A DNA stretch of 64,000 nucleotides from Streptomyces sp. BV286. GTDB taxonomy: Bacteria; Actinomycetota; Actinomycetes; Streptomycetales; Streptomycetaceae. Location: contig NZ_JAHRIB010000048.1 in the NCBI RefSeq assembly GCF_019090165.1, positions 62,001 through 126,000 of the forward strand. The letters are read 5' to 3'. Both the position numbers and the translations under genes were made by a program. Shown in pieces: positions 60,958 to 64,000 of this stretch (its first letter is position 1; every line of letters begins with the position of its first letter). Below the pieces are notes generated by a model. The model was not told where the DNA came from and did no database searches. It saw nothing but the letters and a program-made list of their open reading frames with translations.

Positions 60958-61778
60958 GAGGTCCTCGCGCCGACGCCGGCCCTGCTGCCGGCCGCGCTCA
61001 CGCCGTCCCGTTCCCAGACGGCCCACGGGCGCTCGCCCCGGGCGTAGGCGTCGTCGAGCGCGGCCCGCTCCTTCACCGTGTCGGTCGGCTTCCAGAACCC
61101 GCGGTGCTGGTGCGCCAACAGCCGTCCCTGTTTGGCGAGTTGGGCACAGCCGTCGGCGACCAGGTCACCGTTCTCCGGTATGTGGTCGAAGACCTCCTGG
61201 CGGAGCACGAAGTAGCCGCCGTTCTCCCACAACGGCATGTCGCTCACCGCGGTGATGCCCCCCACCAGGCCGTCCTCGCCCAGGTCCACGCAGTGGAACG
61301 AGGACTGCGGCGGCACCACCATCATCGACGCACCGGCGTCACGCCGGGCGAACCGGTCGATCATCTCGGGCAGCGGGGCGTCGGTGAGCACGTCGGCGTA
61401 GTTGGCGAGGAACATCTCGTCGCCGTCCAGATGGTGGCGCACCCGGCGCAGCCGCTCCCCGATCGGTGACTCGATACCGGTCTGCACGAACGTGATCGTC
61501 CAGGAGGCGATGTCGGTGGACAGCAGCTCGGTCCGCCCGTCGCGCAGGACGAAGTCGTTGGACGTCGTCTCCTCGTAGTTGAGGAAGAAGTCCTTGATGT
61601 GGTGGGCCCCGTACCCGAGGCACAGGATGAACTCGGTGTGCCCGAAGTACGCGTAGTAGCGCATGACGTGCCAGATCAGCGGCCGCGGGCCGACCATCGC
61701 CATCGGCTTGGGCATGTCGTCGGAAGCTCCGCTGCGCATACGCAGCCCGTAACCGCCGCAGAACAGAACGACCTTCAT
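60954..61778 (-). CDS. sugar-1-phosphate nucleotidyltransferase (RfbF-like)
   Basis: A nucleotidyltransferase of 274 aa. It starts VVLFCGGYGLRMRSGASDDM, then PKPMAMVGPRPLIWHVMRYY and FGHTEFILCLGYGAHHIKDF. The PKPM-IG-PLIWHIM pattern is that of glucose-1-phosphate cytidylyltransferases (RfbF). GFWKPTDTVKERAALDDAY closes the family pattern. It would make a CDP-sugar from sugar-1-phosphate and CTP. No RfbG (CDP-glucose 4,6-dehydratase) is in view; it may lie beyond the right edge. ATG 61778 overlaps the methyltransferase stop. Confidence 0.88.
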   Translation of the reverse strand: MKVVLFCGGYGLRMRSGASDDMPKPMAMVGPRPLIWHVMRYYAYFGHTEFILCLGYGAHHIKDFFLNYEETTSNDFVLRDGRTELLSTDIASWTITFVQTGIESPIGERLRRVRHHLDGDEMFLANYADVLTDAPLPEMIDRFARRDAGASMMVVPPQSSFHCVDLGEDGLVGGITAVSDMPLWENGGYFVLRQEVFDHIPENGDLVADGCAQLAKQGRLLAHQHRGFWKPTDTVKERAALDDAYARGERPWAVWERDGVSAAGSRAGVGARTS

Positions 61779-63025
61779 GCTGTGACCTCTCCAGACGCGA
61801 TCTCGACAATGCTCAGTTCCGGAATGGGAAAGACCAGGCGGCCGCCCCAGTCGTGCACGAAGGACAGCTGCTCGACGAGCTCGTCCCGCAGGTTCCACGG
61901 CAGGACGAGGACGTAGTCGGGTTTGTCGGCGGCTATCCGCTCGGGCGGCAGGATCGGGATGCGGGTGCCCGGGGTGAACCTGCCGTGCTTGTAGGGATTG
62001 CGGTCCACCGTGTACGCGAGCAGGTCGGGCCGGATGCCGCAGTGGTTGAGCAGGGTGTTGCCCTTGCCCGGGGCGCCGTAGCCTACGACCGTCTCGCCCC
62101 GCTCGGCCGCGTCGATGAGGAACCGCAGCAGGTCCCGGCGCACCTTGGCCACCCGGGCGGAGAACTCGGTGTACCCGGACAGCTCCTGCAGCCCGGCGGC
62201 CTTCTCCCGGTCCAGCACGTCGGCCACCCGCCGGGACGGCTCACCGGCCACCTCGACAGGCCGGGCCCACAGCCGGATGGAGCCGCCGTGCGTGGGCAGC
62301 AACTCGACGTCCACGAGCGTGAGTCCGCCGCTCGCCAGCGCCCGGATCGCGGACGCGACCGTGTAGTACTGGAAGTGCTCGTGGTAGATCGTGTCGTACT
62401 GGTTCTCCTCGATCAGGGTCAGCAGGTGCTGCACCTCGACGGAGACCCAGCCGTCGTCGGCGACCAGGGCGCGCAGCCCCTGGGTGAACCCGACCACGTC
62501 GGGGATGTGCGCGTACACGTTGTTGGCCACGACCAGGTCCGCCGGACCGTGCTCCTTGCGGACGGCGGCGCCCGTGGCCGGGTCCAGGAACTCCGTGAGC
62601 GTGGGCACCCCCGCGTCCCGCGCGGCGGCGCCGACGTTCACCGACGGCTCGATGCCCAGGCAGCGGATCCCGCGGTCCACCACGTGCCGCAGCAGGTACC
62701 CGTCGTTGCTCGCGACCTCGACCACGAAGGCGTCGGGTCCGAGGCCCACGCGCTCCACTGCGTCGGCGACGAACGTGCGCGCGTGCTCCACCCAGGAGGT
62801 CGAGAAGGAGGAGAAGTACGCGTACTCCTTGAACGTCTCCTCCGGGGTGATCAGCGGAGGGATCTGCGCGAGCCAGCAGTCGGTGCAGACCCGCAGGTGC
62901 AGCGGGTACGCCGGCTCCGGCTGGTCGAGTTGGTCCGCGGCGAGGAAGCTCTCGCACGGCGGGGTCGCCCCGAGATCGACGACGCCTGCCAGTGTCGCCG
63001 AGCCGCAGAGTCGGCATCGTGTCAT
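61775..63025 (-). CDS. zinc-finger SAM-dependent sugar C-methyltransferase
   Basis: A methyltransferase of 416 aa of the TylC3/NovU type. The N-terminal zinc finger is CRLCGS with CTDCW. The SAM-binding domain has FVVEVASNDGYLLRHVVDRG and NNVYAHIPDV. The C-terminal domain contains GYGAPGKGNTLLNHCGI and VDRNPYKHGRFTPG. Members add a methyl carbon to C-3 of 4-keto nucleotide sugars, giving branched sugars. It overlaps both neighbours by 4 bp (ATGA). This strongly suggests a branched deoxysugar in the product. Confidence 0.9.
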   Translation of the reverse strand: MTRCRLCGSATLAGVVDLGATPPCESFLAADQLDQPEPAYPLHLRVCTDCWLAQIPPLITPEETFKEYAYFSSFSTSWVEHARTFVADAVERVGLGPDAFVVEVASNDGYLLRHVVDRGIRCLGIEPSVNVGAAARDAGVPTLTEFLDPATGAAVRKEHGPADLVVANNVYAHIPDVVGFTQGLRALVADDGWVSVEVQHLLTLIEENQYDTIYHEHFQYYTVASAIRALASGGLTLVDVELLPTHGGSIRLWARPVEVAGEPSRRVADVLDREKAAGLQELSGYTEFSARVAKVRRDLLRFLIDAAERGETVVGYGAPGKGNTLLNHCGIRPDLLAYTVDRNPYKHGRFTPGTRIPILPPERIAADKPDYVLVLPWNLRDELVEQLSFVHDWGGRLVFPIPELSIVEIASGEVTA

Positions 63026-64000
63026 TTACTGCCCCCCATTGATTCCGTCCGACCCGCGATCGCGGTGCGGTACTCGTCCATCAGGCGCTCCAGTCCGACG
63101 GCCGGGCTGAAGTGCTGCTCGTAGCGGCGCCGTGCCGCGTGGCCCAGCTGCGCGTTGCGGGCCGGCTCGGCCGTGATCCGGCGCAGACAGGACGCCAGCG
63201 AGGCGCTCTCGCCCGGCCGGTGCAGCAGCCCGGTCACCCCGTCCTCGACGAGCTCGACGAAGGCCCCGTGACCGGCGGCGACGGCCGGGACCCCCGCCGC
63301 CATCGCCTCGGCGACCACCAGGCCGAACGTCTCCAGTGCCATCGAGGGAGCCACCACGGCGACCGACCGCGCGACGGCCCGCCAGCACTGCTCCCGGTCG
63401 TAGAGGCCGACGTAGCGCACGTCGTCCCGGCCCGCCGCCCAAGCGGCCACCTCCCGCTCCAGCGGCCCCCTGCCGGCGAGCACGAGCGGCACGCCCACTC
63501 CGCCGTCCGCGGCCAGCTCGTCCCACGCGGCCATGAGCAGCCGCACGCCTTTGGTCTCGGCGAGCCGCCCGAGGAAGAGGACATGCTCACCGGTGCTCGT
63601 CCGGGCGGTCCCCGGGTCGGGTACGAAGTTGTGCTTCACCGTCAGCAGTTCGGCCGGCATGCCGGACCGCACCAGCACGTCGCGCTGCGCCGCCGAGATG
63701 CACAGGAACCGCGCCACGCCGGACCACCACCGCCGCCGGTTGACCGTCAGGCTGACCGCGAGCGGCACTGTCGCAAGGCGGGAGTTCCGGTAGCAGCCGT
63801 GCCGGACGGCGGGCAGGGCCGTCTTCGACCCGACGCACTCGGTGCACGGCCGGCCGTCCCGGTGCAGGGTGCCCGGCGGGCAGACCTGGGTGTAGTTGTG
63901 CAGCGTGGCGACGGCGGGCACGCCGGCGTCGGCGCAGGCGGCCAGAACCGCGGGCGACAGGAGCGGGAACACGTTGTGGATGTGCACCACGTCCGGCCGG
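63022..64000 (-). CDS. family 4 glycosyltransferase (N-terminus beyond window)
   Basis: A retaining GT-B glycosyltransferase; 325 or more residues are visible. The frame is still open at the right edge, where RPDVVHIHNVFPLLSP corresponds to the middle of the N-terminal domain in complete members, so roughly 80 residues are missing. The C-terminal domain has VLFLGRLAETKGVRLLMAAW, and ALETFGLVVAEAMAAGVPAV is the EX7E donor-binding motif. An inserted Cys-rich stretch (CPPGTLHRDGRPCTEC) is found in a subgroup of GT4 enzymes. It is upstream of and coupled to the methyltransferase gene. Confidence 0.88.
   Translation of the reverse strand, partial: RPDVVHIHNVFPLLSPAVLAACADAGVPAVATLHNYTQVCPPGTLHRDGRPCTECVGSKTALPAVRHGCYRNSRLATVPLAVSLTVNRRRWWSGVARFLCISAAQRDVLVRSGMPAELLTVKHNFVPDPGTARTSTGEHVLFLGRLAETKGVRLLMAAWDELAADGGVGVPLVLAGRGPLEREVAAWAAGRDDVRYVGLYDREQCWRAVARSVAVVAPSMALETFGLVVAEAMAAGVPAVAAGHGAFVELVEDGVTGLLHRPGESASLASCLRRITAEPARNAQLGHAARRRYEQHFSPAVGLERLMDEYRTAIAGRTESMGGSK

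Overview
The window is high-GC actinobacterial DNA and most likely chromosomal Streptomyces or a close relative. The evidence is the roughly 70% GC coding sequence, frequent GTG starts, stop/start overlaps of the ATGA or GTGA type, an AfsR-like XRE/NB-ARC regulator, a DUF5302 protein, a mycothiol-linked maleylpyruvate-isomerase-like protein and a DmdR/IdeR-type iron box. I see no tRNA, rRNA, CRISPR array, integrase or intact insertion sequence.

Left part (1-30.8 kb), accessory metabolism and regulation. A STAND-type regulator is followed by two alpha/beta hydrolases, a short-chain dehydrogenase (SDR) behind a perfect 26-bp palindrome, and an APH-fold kinase. A leftward operon (LLM oxidoreductase, TetR, MFS) diverges from a rightward flavin monooxygenase, SDR and aldehyde dehydrogenase operon. 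A facing leftward set (SMP-30-like lactonase, two SDRs, AraC regulator) diverges from a TetR gene across a 37-bp palindrome. Together these look like an oxidative catabolic island: alcohol to ketone, to ester or lactone, to acid. Small modules follow: an NmrA/HxlR/GNAT group, a histidine kinase, response regulator and MacB-like ABC exporter group, an MFS pump, and two membrane-anchored XRE regulators facing a secreted peptidoglycan-binding-fold protein.

Middle part (31-46 kb), transport and acyl metabolism. An imine-reductase-like enzyme is paired with a MerR regulator. An iron box sits between a leftward family-5 substrate-binding protein with a one-chain fused permease (no ATPase nearby) and a rightward ZnuABC/TroABC-like metal importer. 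Next come a CaiA/CaiB/CaiC-like trio (acyl-CoA dehydrogenase diverging from a CoA-transferase and an AMP ligase) and an MFS transporter coupled to a GH88-like hydrolase that carries a frameshift.

Right-middle part (45.8-52.6 kb): a copper-flavoured group (Met/His-rich membrane protein, ECF sigma factor, YcnI protein), the proton-translocating transhydrogenase pntAB, and a PAP2 phosphatase.

Right part (52.6 kb to the edge): eleven leftward genes, nearly all overlapping by 4 bp, for a surface or secreted glycan: GT4 (cut by the edge), zinc-finger C-methyltransferase, sugar-1-phosphate cytidylyltransferase-like enzyme, PIG-L deacetylase, NAD epimerase, DUF4910 peptidase-like protein, flippase, GT2, pyruvyl transferase, RmlC and a GSA-type aminotransferase. 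This is the most system-like and least ordinary region. The iron-box transporter pair and the two membrane XRE regulators are the next most interesting.
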